Notes: generated by a model from the letters alone, not told the origin. Numbered from the stretch's first letter, positions 1 through 11,347 are shown. The stretch is 64,000 bases of DNA from Mesostigma viride (GCA_009746045.1 RPFO01000264.1:184001-248000); one strand, 5' to 3'. Program-made: numbers and translations.

Positions 1-1048
1 AGCGTTGCTCATGACCGAGGAACAAGGATGGAACGAGGTTGCATATAGCTCGAGGCTCAACGAGGCAACGAGCATCTTCGCACACGAACCTTGGTCGTCA
101 CGACGAGTGGCGAGCCTATCGAGGGTCGTAGGCCTCAGTGGTGTGAGGATAAAGGTTGCTAGCCAGCAGCCTAGGGTCATTCCAGCCGGCAAGGACCAGG
201 AGCTCACAAGCTCTGCTGATGAGTTGCTGCGCAAATGGCCCGGAGGCGGCCTCGTCTGGGGTAGGTGCGTCGGCCTGAGTGGTTCCAGCAGCCATATCTG
301 CGTGTGTTGTCTTTAGTGTTCTATAATGCTTCGTAACACGCGCGGGAGCGGCAGCGGGAGCGGGGCGGGGGATGGCGGTGGTGAAGCAAGGGCGGATACT
401 GGAGGCCCCGCCAGCGTTGTGCCAGAGGGACAGGCAATCCCAACGGCAGAGGGCGCCAATGGCAGGAGGGCATCCAACCGGAAACGGAAGGAGGTGGCAC
501 AAGGGGAGGAGCGTGCGGGGTGGCCAACCGACGGGGTGGTGCTGACGGGGGTGGGCCAGGAGGAGCCTGAGCGTCAAGGCACGGGTAAGATCGAGACCTC
601 ATGTGCTTGACTCTGTTGTTGTCTCTCCACCTGCATCCAATGTTCCTGGGCCGTCAGCAGTGGTAGGGGCTCCTGCCAGCGAAAGACGGACGCGACGACT
701 CGGATCTCAATGCATTTACATATGTATAACTATAATATATGCCATCAACCACTTATGCCATTGAAGACCATTCAATTCAGGGATACGAAGGAAACACCTA
801 AACAGCCATGACCCTAGCTATATGTGTTACAATTCATAACACACGCCGAGTGCCAACCCGAGGGGTAGGACGTGCATAAATGATCACCAACGGTCCAGCA
901 TGCTCGGGCCGACATGGCCCTTGTCTACAGATGCACAGATGCACGCTGGTCCACTACATTCTACACAAAGGATAAGGACCACTACTAAAGTACGCGGCGC
1001 GGCGCCGAATGCACCCAATGCACCACGGTACCGGGACACATAATCAAC
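1..1048. other. unassigned flank, no supported gene
   Basis: GC-rich at the left, more AT-rich from about 700 onward. Short open frames exist (for example 326-610 on plus, Gly/Arg-rich), but none shows a recognisable domain, codon pattern or splice context. If the piggyBac transposase at 3150 was split by the neighbouring element, its other half would be expected here on the minus strand, but I could not recognise it. Confidence 0.5.
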
Positions 1049-3149
1049 ATTCGTGAATCCATTGCTCCCACTCCACCAACTTCTTATTGAAAACATTAAG
1101 TGGTCGCTTAAAATGGACAGCAAAATGGCGTCCCCTGCCATTTGCAGTTCTCCGAGCAAAGTTTGCGAATCCCCAGGACAACAAAACACAGGGAGGGTGG
1201 GTGGGCAAGAAAAAAAACCTTCCCCTAGTTCCTCGCAAGGTCCCTAAAAAGGCGACACAACACGCTACATGGCACCGCCCCTAAAAAACTCCCAGCCTTA
1301 CTGACACAACTCAAATGTCAGACCGGCAACTACGAAATGTCAGCAAAATGATTCGAGTCAGAACTTTTCTAACTACACTAGTCACCAATCAAAGGCAGTT
1401 TCAGGCCAGCATACAAAATTAAAAGGCCTTATAAATACGACCTTTTTAACCGCCTGAACAACAACGAAAACTGCCCGTAGCTAATCACCCAGTTACAAAA
1501 TCCAAACTGATTATCATCCGCTAAAAACGGCCCTAGTCGCCGGCCATGCCAGCGAAACTGGAACCCCAAGAGCGTGCCACGTAATCTTTGCCGCCGTCAG
1601 GAACACTTCGATTGCGGCGTTGGTTCTCGCCTATTATAAGAAACTATTTTCAGAGAAATCTGATTCGTGTATCCATTGCTCCCACTCCACCAACTTCTTA
1701 TTGAAAACATTAAGTGGTAGCTTAAAATGGACAGCAAAATGGCGTCCCCTGCCATTTGCAGTTCTCCGAGCAAAGTTTGCGAATCCCCAACTCCCCCACG
1801 CCTGGCTGACCCAAAGCCGCTCCCCTCTCTCCAAGGACCGTGTGTCCACTGAGAATGCCCTGCCGCAATGGACCCCGTTTTAACACCAGCAGCTGTGGAT
1901 GCATTGATGCACTGTTATAGGTAACCACATTCTCGCGAATTGACCCTTTGCAGGGCCCGCCACCGACCCCAAAGAAGGCCTCCCCTCTGATCGGCAACAG
2001 GAGTTGTTGTTGTTGCGAAGACAAAGCAGAAGACGCAGCGATCAAGCAATTACCGAAACCCCAAGTTTCGTTTCTCTCTATATTTCGCCACGACCCCTTT
2101 AGGAGAGCATCGTCCTTGACAGGGGGCACACCCCCGCACCTACCATGCTAACAGATTTACCGTTAGGCATATAATCAAGGCCGCATATCAGCCCTCACCC
2201 CCAGCGCCGAGACCGCGCGCCAAACAACGGTGTGAGTGAAAATACTTTTAATTTTATTAAAGTTATCGCCACGACCTCAACTAGTCCAACCCGGAGCGCA
2301 AGCATCCCCAGGTACGAACCAGCCCAAGGCAGGCCAGCCAACGTCACAGAACCTTAACCCGAAGCGCAAGCATCCTCAGGTACAAGGCTGCCACGCAGGC
2401 CAGCCCTTCCGTTTCGACAAGCAGATCTTCCCCCTCATATTCGATCTGAATATTGCACTAGCGCAGCCCAACCTCCTGCGCAGATTCCCAACCATCCGGA
2501 CCCAGAGCCAAAGTGAGAATCAGTCCGGACACTTGGCAGCCGCTGTGACTTCCGTGAAACCGGAAGCTCAGGGGCTGCCGCCCGTCTGTTAATTTAATTA
2601 AGCCCTGCGCCCGAGCGGGCACAAGGCCGGGGAGGCGTCGGCATTCCTTGCATCACCATAGCCTCGGCCAACGCGTGCCCAGCGTCATGCAAGAAAAAAA
2701 ACCTTCCCCTAGTTCCTCGCAAGGTCCCTAAAAAGGCGACACAACACGCTACATGGCACCGCCCCTAAAAAACTCCCAGCCTTACTGACACAACTCAAAT
2801 GTCAGACCGGCAACTACGAAATGTCAGCAAAATGATTCGAGTCAGAACTTTTCTAACTACACTAGTCACCAATCAAAGGCAGTTTCAGGCCAGCATACAA
2901 AATTAAAAGGCCTTATAAATACGACCTTTTTAACCGCCTGAACAACAACGAAAACTGCCCGTAGCTAATCACCCAGTTACAAAATCCAAACTGATTATCA
3001 TCCGCTAAAAACGGCCCTAGTCGCCGGCCATGCCAGCGAAACTGGAACCCCAAGAGCGTGCCACGTAATCTTTGCCGCCGTCAGGAACACTTCGATTGCG
3101 GCGTTCGTTCTCGCCCATAATAAGAAACTATTTTCAGAGAAATCTGATT
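1049..3149 (-). mobile_element. non-autonomous tyrosine-recombinase-type retroelement with split direct repeats
   Basis: Four blocks occur in the order B (1049-1174), A (1205-1665), B (1666-1790), internal (1791-2689), A (2690-3149). Read on the minus strand this is A1-internal-B1-A2-B2, the split-direct-repeat layout of Ngaro and PAT retrotransposons. Copies of each block are nearly identical, so insertion is recent. The 0.9-kb internal part has no recombinase or reverse transcriptase, so the element depends on a relative for movement. Its A end contains GAAACTATTTTCAGAGAA and its B end an ACATTAAGTGG core, both close to the ends of the coding element at 33.4-38.8 kb, which is the likely type of helper. 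Confidence 0.8.
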
Positions 3150-4515
3150 GTCCACCGGTACAAGCTACACGTAAACCTAGGAACGACTGAGGCGAAGGAC
3201 CTAATTTACGTCCGTAACTGCAACAGATTGTTACGCGACGTAACACCGGGCTTCATGTACTTGATGTACGCGGCGTTGAGGTGCTCCTCGAGCCACAGGG
3301 TCTACCAGAGGATGTGCGCCCTTGGGTCAGTGTCGCGGGCAGGGCGCTGGGCAGTCGGCTGGCAGTGGAGGAAGCGTGCAATTTGCTCGAACCGCTTCTG
3401 CGGCATCACGTCTTGGAAGCAGACGGGCTTTCCCACACCCATCCCCTCACTGGAAAAGTAGTCATCCCTCGAAGGGAACCTGCCCAGGGCCATGGTGATG
3501 ACGATGCCCAGAAATTTGCCCATCTCATGCATTGTTAACGGGTGCCACTCACGCCCACCTGGCTTGCCCGCCCCCTTGAGCTCAGCATAGTCGTTGGTCT
3601 CCTTGACAATCTTGGCCACGACATCACGTTGCACGGGACCAGAAAAGGGAGAACAGCCCGAGGGGCCCAAACTTGAGCTGGGCAGGGAAAAGGTTTTGAT
3701 AGCAGGCGGTACCCGTCATCGGCGACAGCACCGGAGTCTCGGGAAAAGGAAACACATTTGGCTTGCCGAAACCAAATTTCCAGACAGTCTCGGCTGGCTC
3801 CTCAGCACTGGCAGCTAGGCATGTCGTCAGGAAAAAACGAATCATCGAGCTCAGCCTCACCACTCGGCACCGGACCCTCCGCACCCTTCCAACAAAGTCG
3901 TCATCGGAAGCGTCCGAGACAACGCTCTCGCTGGCCGCCGCCTTTAATAGTCTGACGGCGCCTTTTCGGGGCGTGGCTGATGGCTGGGTTCTTCTTCGGG
4001 TTGCCGACAGCGCGCTTCCCCGGCTCGTGTCGCTTGACCGGTGTGCCAGGGCAGCTCGATATCCCCGGATTTGTCGTCGTCGTCCTCGCCGGCGTCAGAA
4101 TCGCTATCCTGGCCCTGCTCGCTATCATCGTCACTGCTACCTGCCGTTGGGACCTTCCCGGCTGCGCATTCTTTCACTAGAGCTTCGTACTCATCTGAGC
4201 TGCACGAATATATGAAAATCTGCTTACGGGTGAATGGGTGCGTGAGCTTGTCGTCCGGGAAATAGCACCGTGCACCATCTCCGGACCTGTTAACTGTCAC
4301 TATACCTTGCATGCCCGGCAAACGTACCTCGCTGTGTAACTTTTTCCCCATACTGCTCTATCGCCCAGTCTAGTCCGAACTTTTCCACAGGCACTGCAAT
4401 GAAAATGCCCTTCTTTACCTTGGAAGTCTGTATATCTGCCTGCATTTCGTCCGCCATGTCTACGTCCGTGCTCCCCCCTTTTTTCGCATCCTTGGTTTTC
4501 GTACGTTTTTGTCAT
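3150..4515 (-). pseudogene. piggyBac-like transposase, N-terminal half, broken
   Basis: The minus strand encodes the N-terminal part of a piggyBac (DDE_Tnp_1_7) transposase. An acidic Asp/Ser/Glu-rich tail region (around 3950-4180) is followed by a stretch at 3302-3670 with the family pattern of a 'MGKFLGIVITMAL' helix and a downstream 'KRFEQIARFLHC' helix. The start is probably near 4515 (MTKTYE). The frame shifts near the A-run at about 4345, and an in-frame stop follows 'RAHILW' at about 3302, after which recognisable sequence (LWLEEHLNAAYIKYMKPG) continues to about 3230. The catalytic DDD part is missing, cut off by the split-repeat element that abuts at 3149/3150. Family assignment rests on this pattern only. 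Confidence 0.6.
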
Positions 4516-4532
4516 TTTTTTTTACCGCAGAA

Positions 4533-5090
4533 ACCTGCATGCACCAAATCAATACGCTGTACATACACACCAAGGACCTGGGTCTGTCCTACACGGGGCA
4601 GGGGGGGCTGGTGGCATACTCGGATGCCGACTGGGCAAACGATCCTGTGGACCGCAAGTCAATCACGGGCAACGTGGTCATGTACCGCGGTGCTGCGGTG
4701 GAGTGGACCAGTCGCAAGCAGCCCACTCCAGCCCTGTCCACCTGTGAGGCCGAGTACATGGCCCTGTGCGGTGCAGTCACGCAGCAGGTGGTCCCCCTTC
4801 TCACCATCACCAAGGAGTTGGGTGACCCGGCCCCAGGGCCAATTCAGGTGTTTTGCGACAACACTGGTGCCGTGGCTCTGTCACGAGACCCTGTTCACCC
4901 TCGGCGTACCAAGCACATCGACGTCAGGTCACCTGTAGTACCACTACATCCGCGCGAAGATCGCGGATGGCATCGTTCAGGTGTCTCACCTTCCTGGGGC
5001 AGCGATGATCGCCGACATGCTCACCAAGGCACTACCCGAGCCACGTTTTGTGGTGGAGCTCAGACACAAGTTGTTGGGTATTTGAGTTAC
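4533..5090 (+). pseudogene. Copia RNase H domain (fossil)
   Basis: Typical Copia RNase H features are visible: a 'YSDADWAND' metal-site motif with the following 'RKSITGNVV', the 'EWTSRKQPTPALSTCEAEY' segment with the catalytic Glu, 'VFCDNTGAV', and the 'RTKHIDV' end motif. In a live element this domain degrades the RNA strand of the RNA:DNA hybrid during reverse transcription. No reverse transcriptase, integrase or Gag is attached, and the copy is broken. Confidence 0.8.
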
Positions 5091-5226
5091 TGGCAATTCG
5101 TGATGAGACTACATAAGGACACACTTGCTAGCCTGTGACAGTGGTCCCATACTACAGTTCTTTTAGTGAACATTTGTTCTGGCTTGCTTGAGTTTGTTTT
5201 CCGGCCTGTGTGCCGAGTAAGGGGGG

Positions 5227-5665
5227 TGTCAGAAGTATCGACACACCTGCCTGAAACTAGTACTTATAGTTTAGTGCTAGCTCTGGACTGCATCATGGAC
5301 GGGCATGTGCCGCATGTTTAAGTTCTGTTCCATAAGTGACCCAGTCATTCTGTGACTGACCTTGAACTTTGGTAGTGAATGGTTGGATTGAGATCACGTT
5401 ATGATCAATTGTAACTGCCACACAGTCAGAAAAGACCCGGTTTGGTGTGGCCACGTTGTAGTCAGATCATAGCTGCTACCCAGTAGCTGAGCCTGGAATT
5501 GTTTAAAAGGCGAAGCTACGCACCTTGTTTGCTCTCTCAGTACCTCACACCTCACAGACTCCTGTGGTGTAACTAGCAGCCGGCCAGCTACCGACTGAGA
5601 CTTATTTTTATCTGAGTGAAAAAAAGTAAAACTTTGTGGCAAACATTGTTTTCTCACTCTCGACA
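5227..5665 (+). repeat. Copia LTR (single, 3')
   Basis: Begins TGTCAG directly after a purine tract and ends CTCGACA, giving the TG...CA and TGTC/GACA ends expected of an LTR, about 439 bp. It contains a TATA-like TTTAAAAGG at about 5500. The matching 5' LTR is not in the window, so the right border is inferred from the inverted ends only. Confidence 0.6.
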
Positions 5666-5674
5666 GTCCGGAAG

Positions 5675-6160
5675 CAGTGCAATACACCCTCCGCATTGGT
5701 AAGTTTACTAAATAATTATGAGGCTGGGCGCCGGCCAGCTGCAAACGATAAATAAAACAAAAGAATTTTAATTAACTAATTCCCGAGTGTAGTGAACTGT
5801 AGTTTTTGAAGCTACCAAACAAACAAAGAAAGTGTAAATAAATATTATTTTACTGTCACGTGTGCAGCTTTCTCGCTAACAAACAAAGAAATATGATTTC
5901 TGGCTGAAAAATGTGCTTTTCCTAGCCGTAAGAGCAGTGCATCCGGCTGGGTTATACAGAACAAAGTTAACAAACAAAGAATTATTAAATTTCGCAGCCA
6001 GTTCAACGGTTGTTCGGTAACCAAACAAACAAACTAATAATTAATTAATTGGGCGGGTACAGTAGCACTTTCAACCAATAAAACGCTAATGTCTAATTCC
6101 GAAGGGCCTTTTGGCTGAACTGAATTAAAACTACCAATGCGGAGGGTGTATATCGCACTG
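5675..6160. mobile_element. MITE-like unit with terminal inverted repeats
   Basis: The motif TACACCCTCCGCATTGGTA at 5682-5700 is repeated as its exact reverse complement at 6132-6150, and the similarity runs outward to CAGTGC on both sides (5675-5680 and 6155-6160). The 486-bp interior is AT-rich, has no ORF, and carries four copies of an AACAAACAAAG-type motif (about 5815, 5875, 5967, 6019), which could be subterminal transposase sites. CAGTG ends suggest hAT, but no 8-bp target duplication is visible, so the superfamily is open. Confidence 0.55.
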
Positions 6161-6170
6161 TTTGACTCCC

Positions 6171-6208
6171 GGTGGCGCGGCGCTCAATTCCCGGAGCGCC
6201 GCGCCACC
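6171..6208. repeat. perfect 15-bp GC hairpin
   Basis: Arms at 6171-6185 and 6194-6208 are exact reverse complements (GGTGGCGCGGCGCTC) around an 8-nt loop. It lies just outside the right inverted repeat of the MITE-like unit. Nothing ties it to a gene, and there is no T-run to make it a terminator. Confidence 0.6.
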
Positions 6209-6502
6209 CGTGACGGAGGGAAGTTGTCCGGTGGGTCTGGGAACACTTAATTAAGGACGAAGGTGATGCTTAGGTTTTGGGGTAATATTCGCCATAGCCT
6301 GGTAAATACAACGTGTATTGATCGAGGCAGTATCACGTGACTTTGGCGGGGAATTTTCACTCGCGCGCGCGTAACGAGATATGGCTCAGTGCTAGCGTGC
6401 CGTTTTTAAGGAAATTTGGCGTCTCGCGGCTTGTAATGGTTTAGAATGTTGCTCAGAATGATGATGCGTGATTTTCGTATGTCAGGGGTGGCCAGATTTA
6501 TA

Positions 6503-6516
6503 GCATTGGTAAAATA
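6503..6516. repeat. target-site duplication of the LINE, 3' side
   Basis: GCATTGGTAAAATA here recurs exactly at 11334-11347. The two copies bracket the minus-strand LINE, as expected of target-primed reverse transcription. Confidence 0.75.
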
Positions 6517-6789
6517 AAATAAAATTAAATTAAATTAAATTATAACATGCTTCCGTGGGGAGGTCATGTAGCACATATTTCATGATGGATGGGGTGGAGG
6601 AAGCCGCGTGATCGAACTATCCTAACTCTATCTAGAAAATCCTAACTGCACTACTCATCAAAACGCCTCCTCCGCTTGGGGGGAGGTGGCTTGCCCACAG
6701 GGTCGGGCGTGTGCGCCTTGACAATCTTCTTCCACCGCGTCTTGTCCTGCATGGCAGTCCAAAGACGGGAGAGAGAGTGGATGCGGTGC

Positions 6790-8162
6790 TCAAACTGGGC
6801 TGGGACCATGCACTAGGTCGTCCAGCAACATCTGAACGTAGTTCGTGACAGGTTTCCCTACCCTTTTGGGAATGTCCTTGGGGCCAGGCCAGGTCAGAAT
6901 GTGCCGCCCTGGCTGTCCAAGCCGCTGGGGGCCGGCCAGACCGAGGGTGGTGTCGACCTGGCTGGTGCGTGCAAGGTGTCCTACAAATGCTATCCTACGC
7001 TGCCTAATCTCGTCCGAAACACGAGGCATGCCATGATACAAAGACTCTGATGACGGACGCTCGGAAAAACCTACATTAAGGACCTGCCGGAGCATCCTGT
7101 AAACTGTGCCGTCGAGCCGAGCTGCCAGTTTGGGTGGGAGGGTCCACGCCTCGGCGCCGTACGTGAGCACCGTGAGGACGAGGACCTTGAAGAGCATGCG
7201 CTTGCGGTGCCCGTTGAGGCCCTTCGAGCGCCAGTAGGGTGTGAGCGAACGGAGCTTGGCCCAGGCAAGGCCGATGCGGGTGTCCACATCGTCGGCGGTG
7301 TCAGGAAGCCAGCTCCCCAACAGCTTGAAGCGGTCGCGGAACGGGACCTCCGTCCCGTCGAGCAGGCGCGGCAGCGGTGGTTTACTGGATGCTCCTATCA
7401 CCATCGCCTCAGTTTTGACACTAATCTCCAGCCCCACCGCCCGCGCCTCCAGGCCCAGGCAGTCCAGCCAGGTCTGAATGTGCTCGGGGCTCTCGATGAG
7501 GGTGGTATCATCCGCATAAATCAGGTCGGCAAGGCGGTAACCAGGTCTAACCCCGCCGTGCTCTTTCACGTTAAGAATGTCCAAGCCTGGCTCGAACCCC
7601 TTAAGAGCAGTAAAGCGCGCACGTGCCCGGCGCATGACGTGATCCACGACAATAATGAACAGGTATGGGGACAGGACACAACCTTGCCACACCCCGTGGT
7701 GAAGGGGGAATGGTGGAGTGGTGCCCTCCGCAGTCCGCACTACTGCCTGTGAACCCTCATACAGACGGCGAATGGCAGCAATAAACGCAGGTGGTACCCG
7801 ATCCAGAGCTAGGATGGCCCAAAGAGCCTCCCAGAGAACCGTGTCAAAGGCCTTGATATAGTCAACAAAAATGAAGACCAGCGGCAAACTGTCAGGGGGA
7901 AGTCGACGCACCTCCTCCATCAACCGGCGCGCGACAAACACAGCCATGACAGTGTTACGACCACGACGGAAACCCATCTGAGACTCACCCAGGTGTGGGT
8001 CCAGCGCGGCGCGGAGCCTGTGCAGCATCATGCGCATGAAGACCTTCAGCGCGGCGCTCTGGAGGCAGACACCCCGGTAGTTACCGGGGTCAGCAGCAGA
8101 GCCCTTCTTGTACAGCATGACGCGGATGGCCGTCTGCCACTCAGCAGGCGGAGGCTCGGCAG
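6790..8162 (-). pseudogene. LINE ORF2, reverse transcriptase region
   Basis: Starts at the hAT target duplication with 'PPPAEWQTAIRVMLYKKG' and then shows RT motifs in order: DPGNYRGVCL, FVDYIKAFD with the first catalytic Asp, GVWQGCVLSPYLF, and YADD. The C-terminal region carries YGAEAW and ends at a stop at 6790. The catalytic residues are all present. Some 130 residues of open frame upstream of 8162 derive from the MITE and are not part of the LINE. Confidence 0.85.
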
Positions 8163-8818
8163 TAGGGTTGTACCGAATAGCGTTGTGGCTTGCCGAATCG
8201 GATACTCGGACCAGGGGGGTGCCCCGAACCCGATGCCGAATATATTTGGAGCCTCCCGATACCGATACCGAATATGTTCGGAGCTGAAGGGCCCCTCCCG
8301 AATCGAACACCGAATAGTTCTCCGAACTATTCGGACGCCGATCGAATAATGACGACAGTAGCTACTATAACGTATTAGGTAGACAACTTGTATCATTTAT
8401 ATTAATAAGACTTATATTAATTATTTTGTATCAATTATATATTGAGATACACTTAGTGTTTAATACTTTAGACGAGTGCAGTTGCCTTCCCTGCGTAGTG
8501 CATTCAGCTTTTGGGCGTTGGCCTAACTCTGAGTCGGCGGAGGCATGACCGCGCCAGCTGGTGAGTGGAGGCTGGAGGCTGCGCCGCCCGCTAGTAGGGG
8601 TACTACTATTCGATATTCGGAACTACGAATATATTCGTCGAATAGTAGGGTGTCCCGATTTCGATACCGAACATATTCGGAAGTAGAGCTTGCCTCCCGA
8701 TACCGATACCGAACATGTTCAGACGGACAGACCGTTCGCCGTATACTGAACATATTCGGTGTTCGGTTCGGTATTCGGGGGATATTCGGTATTCGGAACA
8801 CTATTCGGTACAACCCTA
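8163..8818. mobile_element. hAT-type MITE inserted in the LINE
   Basis: 656 bp with perfect terminal inverted repeats, TAGGGTTGTACCGAATA at 8163-8179 and its reverse complement at 8802-8818. It is flanked by an exact 8-bp duplication CTCGGCAG (8155-8162 and 8819-8826), the hallmark of hAT transposition. The interior has no transposase but many CGAATA/TATTCGG motifs near both ends, a likely subterminal binding array. It post-dates the LINE it interrupts. Confidence 0.9.
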
Positions 8819-9235
8819 CTCGGCAGAGAGCAGGACACGGTTGCAGAACGCCAGCAGAAGATCCCTAACCGCCAGATCAGGGGTCTTCAGCAGCTCAGCA
8901 GAAAGGTGGTCGGCACCGACCGCCGCATCGTACCGTAGGCGAGCAAGGGCGCCGTCCAATTCCTTCAAAGTGAAGGGGGGGACGACGTCGTCAGTGGCAA
9001 GGCAGCCCTCCTGCAAGGCGGGGACTTGGTAGTCCGCGGCCGAGGAGGGGGGCGCTGGCGGCGGCGGGGGTCCGGCGACCCCGAGGCGGGCGGCCGTCTC
9101 GGGGTGAAGCGGCGGGGGGGGGGCGCGAGCCCCACCTGCCAAGGAAACATTGTGGGCCAACCAGCGGTCAAGGCTTACCGGCGCCGTGCCGTCCCCCGTG
9201 TGCTCCACCGGGGTGGCAGCGCTGCCGCCGGCCGC
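8819..9235 (-). pseudogene. LINE ORF2, linker between endonuclease and RT
   Basis: In the frame that follows the frameshift the protein reads through a Pro-rich stretch at about 9050-9110 into 'PFTLKELDGALARL' and 'GADHLSAELLK', the region that precedes the RT fingers in APE-type LINEs. It ends at the hAT insertion (target duplication CTCGGCAG at 8819-8826). The next residues of the LINE resume on the other side at 8162. Confidence 0.7.
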
Positions 9236-10799
9236 CGAGCCGGTCGAGGTGGTACCACATGTCCTTGCCCTGGTTGCGAGCCTGGCAGGCCTTGGCGTCC
9301 GCGATGCACTGGGCCGCCTCCGCGTCCTGAGCGTGCTCGTAGGCCTCCACAAGGGCGGCCTTGAGCAATGGTTTCTGCAGCGGGTCCCGGTTACGCTTGA
9401 GGCGGTGCCGGGCGGCCAAGACCTTGGGGTCCTGGCGGTAGAGCGGGCCGGGGCGGCGGCGGGGCATGACCGGCAGGTGCCGGGCCGCCAGCAACGGGGC
9501 ACGGGCCGCAAAGCCCGCAAAAATGGCTGCGTTGGGGGCACCATTGTCCAGCTCGTCGACGTCCGCCCGGGCGTCCAGTGCCGACAGGTACTTCCGTCGG
9601 CACCAGTTCCGCTCGTGCTCGGCGTCCGTCCAGTCCTCAGGATCTCCCTTGACCGGACGTAGAGCAGACCAGTCAGGGCGGACCACTGGGGCGCGGCGCG
9701 CGGGGACGTGGAACCGGAGCCGAAGGGTCGCGCGCACCAACCGGTGGTCAGAGCACACCGTCGGCGTGTCAAACACTCGGGTGTCCAGGACCGAGGTGCA
9801 CCTGGACTGCCGTACCACCACGTAGTCCAAACAGGCCTGACGGCCGTTAGGGCCACGAAAAGTGACCAAGTCCTGTGAGGGACGTTGGAAGTGGCAGTTG
9901 ACAGCAACCATCCCGCTATCCCGCAAAAAGGCAGAAAACAGGGGAGTGTTGTCGTTAGCAGTAGTGTCAGCAGGCGCAAAGCGGCTGCCAGCAGTGCCCA
10001 CGGGGAGCGTGGCATTGGCGTCGAGCAGCATAACCAAAAAGTGGCGGGCCGGGGTGACCCTCTCAAGGTCATGCAAGGATTCGAAGAACTCCTCACGGGC
10101 CGAATCAAGTAGACCACTGTGGGGTGCGTAGCCCACCCCCACCGTGAGGTGGTGTTTAGACCGCCCCTCGACAGAGGTGAAATGTGCTACCATAAGGCGT
10201 GGGGTTAGAAACTTAAGCGTGCTGAGGCTAGCAACTGCCAGCGGCGAACACAAAAGACCAACACCACCTTGGCCAGACGTACCGCTGCCAGCGAAGTAAA
10301 ACCGCCAGCCACCCGCCAAGCGAGCAGTGCTCACCAGGCCAAGTGGCACCGTGCGGCGGTGTTCCTGGACGCCTAATATAGATACACGATGCTCGATGCA
10401 AAATGCGACTAGCTCCTCGATCCGGCAGCTATGGTCGTCATCTAGCAATGTGCGGGTGTTAAAAGTGGCAAGGGCCAAGGATGCCTGCTGGCCCACCAGG
10501 GGAGGACGACGATGGATGATGGGGGTGGATGCGGCGGGGGGTGGAGGTGGGGATGAAACGGAGGGGGGAAGGGAAGCGGTAGAAATAGTGCTTTTCATCG
10601 CATTTATTTTGTCCTGCAAGCGTAGGATGCGAGCCTGCCGCTTGCTCGGGGTATTCGGGGTTGGGGCTGATTGCACAACGCCGAGGCGTAGGTAATCTAG
10701 CAAACGTTGGGTTTTACGAATCTGACATTTGACAGATGAGGTTGTGGCCCGAAATACCGGCACCACCATGGCTTTCACCCGACGGTTAGGTCGAGGCAT
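9168..10799 (-). pseudogene. LINE ORF2, APE-like endonuclease region
   Basis: 543 residues. After a Pro-rich leader (about 75-100) come the endonuclease motifs in order: ATFNTRTL (111-118), GVQEHR with the catalytic Glu (143-148), LLDANATLP (258-266), ACLDYVVV (322-329) and CSDHRLV with the catalytic Asp-His (349-355). This enzyme nicks target DNA to prime reverse transcription. The frame loses the ORF2 reading near 9215-9235, after 'WYHLDRLGG'. Homologous sequence continues in another frame (minus, down to 8819), so this copy has a frameshift there. Confidence 0.85.
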
Positions 10800-10939
10800 G
10801 GTAGTGGAACGGGACTGTTTAGAGGCTGTCTCCGAAGCCTGTTAGCCGCGAGCCGACGAGAAAGGGTGTCTACCTACGGACACCACCGGGGGCAGCACCT
10901 TTCCTGCTAGACACCTCACGAGACTCCGCTCCAGGGGTG

Positions 10940-11310
10940 TTAATCTGAACACCTTGAAGCTGCTTTAAATAAAAAGATTGCTGCAAAGAATGCTGCAAAG
11001 GAGCCATCTGGAAGCAGACGCAGCTTAATGCGCTTACCCGGGGCCTCGCGCTCCTTGGTTGCCTGGACGATGGGGCTGTTCCACACCGCGCTCCTCGCCT
11101 TCAGTTGAGCCGGCGTGTAGTCCTCGTCGAGGCTGAACTCCCCACGCTGGAGCAGACGACGTGCTCCCAGGACGAGACGTTTGTCGTGCATGGAGGCCAT
11201 GGTGACGACGACCAGGCCCATAGGGCCTGGCAGCCGAATGGCACGTTCAATGGCAACACGGTTCTGGAGCTGCAGCTTTCCCAGAAACGCTGGGCCGCGC
11301 AGCACCTCGG
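10940..11310 (-). pseudogene. LINE ORF1-like protein, C-terminal part
   Basis: About 120 residues with 'ARRLLQRGEFSLDEDYTPAQ' followed by basic residues ending near 'KRIKLRLLPDG'. The pattern of a helix, an acidic 'DEDYTPAQ' turn and a basic segment resembles the C-terminal region of L1-type ORF1 RNA-binding proteins. It lies upstream of ORF2 inside the same target-site duplication, so it belongs to this LINE copy. The N-terminus is absent because the element is truncated at 11333. Confidence 0.45.
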
Positions 11311-11347
11311 TAAGTGAGTGTGCTGTCTCATGGGCATTGGTAAAATA

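Larger units (their letters stand above)
4530..5665 (+). mobile_element. Copia LTR retrotransposon fossil, 3' end only
   Basis: Contains the RNase H end of a Copia polyprotein, a short 3' untranslated stretch, a purine tract (AAGGGGGG at about 5218-5226) and one LTR. No 5' part or second LTR is in the window, so it is an incomplete copy. It joins the piggyBac remnant directly at a T-rich junction near 4520. Age cannot be judged without the partner LTR. Confidence 0.8.
6517..11333 (-). mobile_element. 5'-truncated APE-type LINE retrotransposon
   Basis: The 4.8-kb minus-strand unit is bracketed by the 14-bp duplication GCATTGGTAAAATA. From its 5' end it holds a partial ORF1-like region (10940-11310), ORF2 with an APE endonuclease (9168-10799) and a reverse transcriptase (to 6790), a 3' untranslated region and an AT-rich AAATT/AAAAT simple-repeat tail (6517-6545) in place of poly(A). 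A 656-bp hAT-type MITE sits inside ORF2. The RT C-terminus with YGAEAW and an 'IAFVGHLAR' segment suggests an RTE- or L1-like clade, which needs a tree. ORF1 starts mid-domain at the border, the usual sign of 5' truncation. Confidence 0.8.

Noticed and set aside
116-577. 153-codon minus-strand frame
   Set aside because: Low-complexity Pro/Arg/Ala content in GC-rich DNA, no domain, and overlapped by an equally open plus frame.
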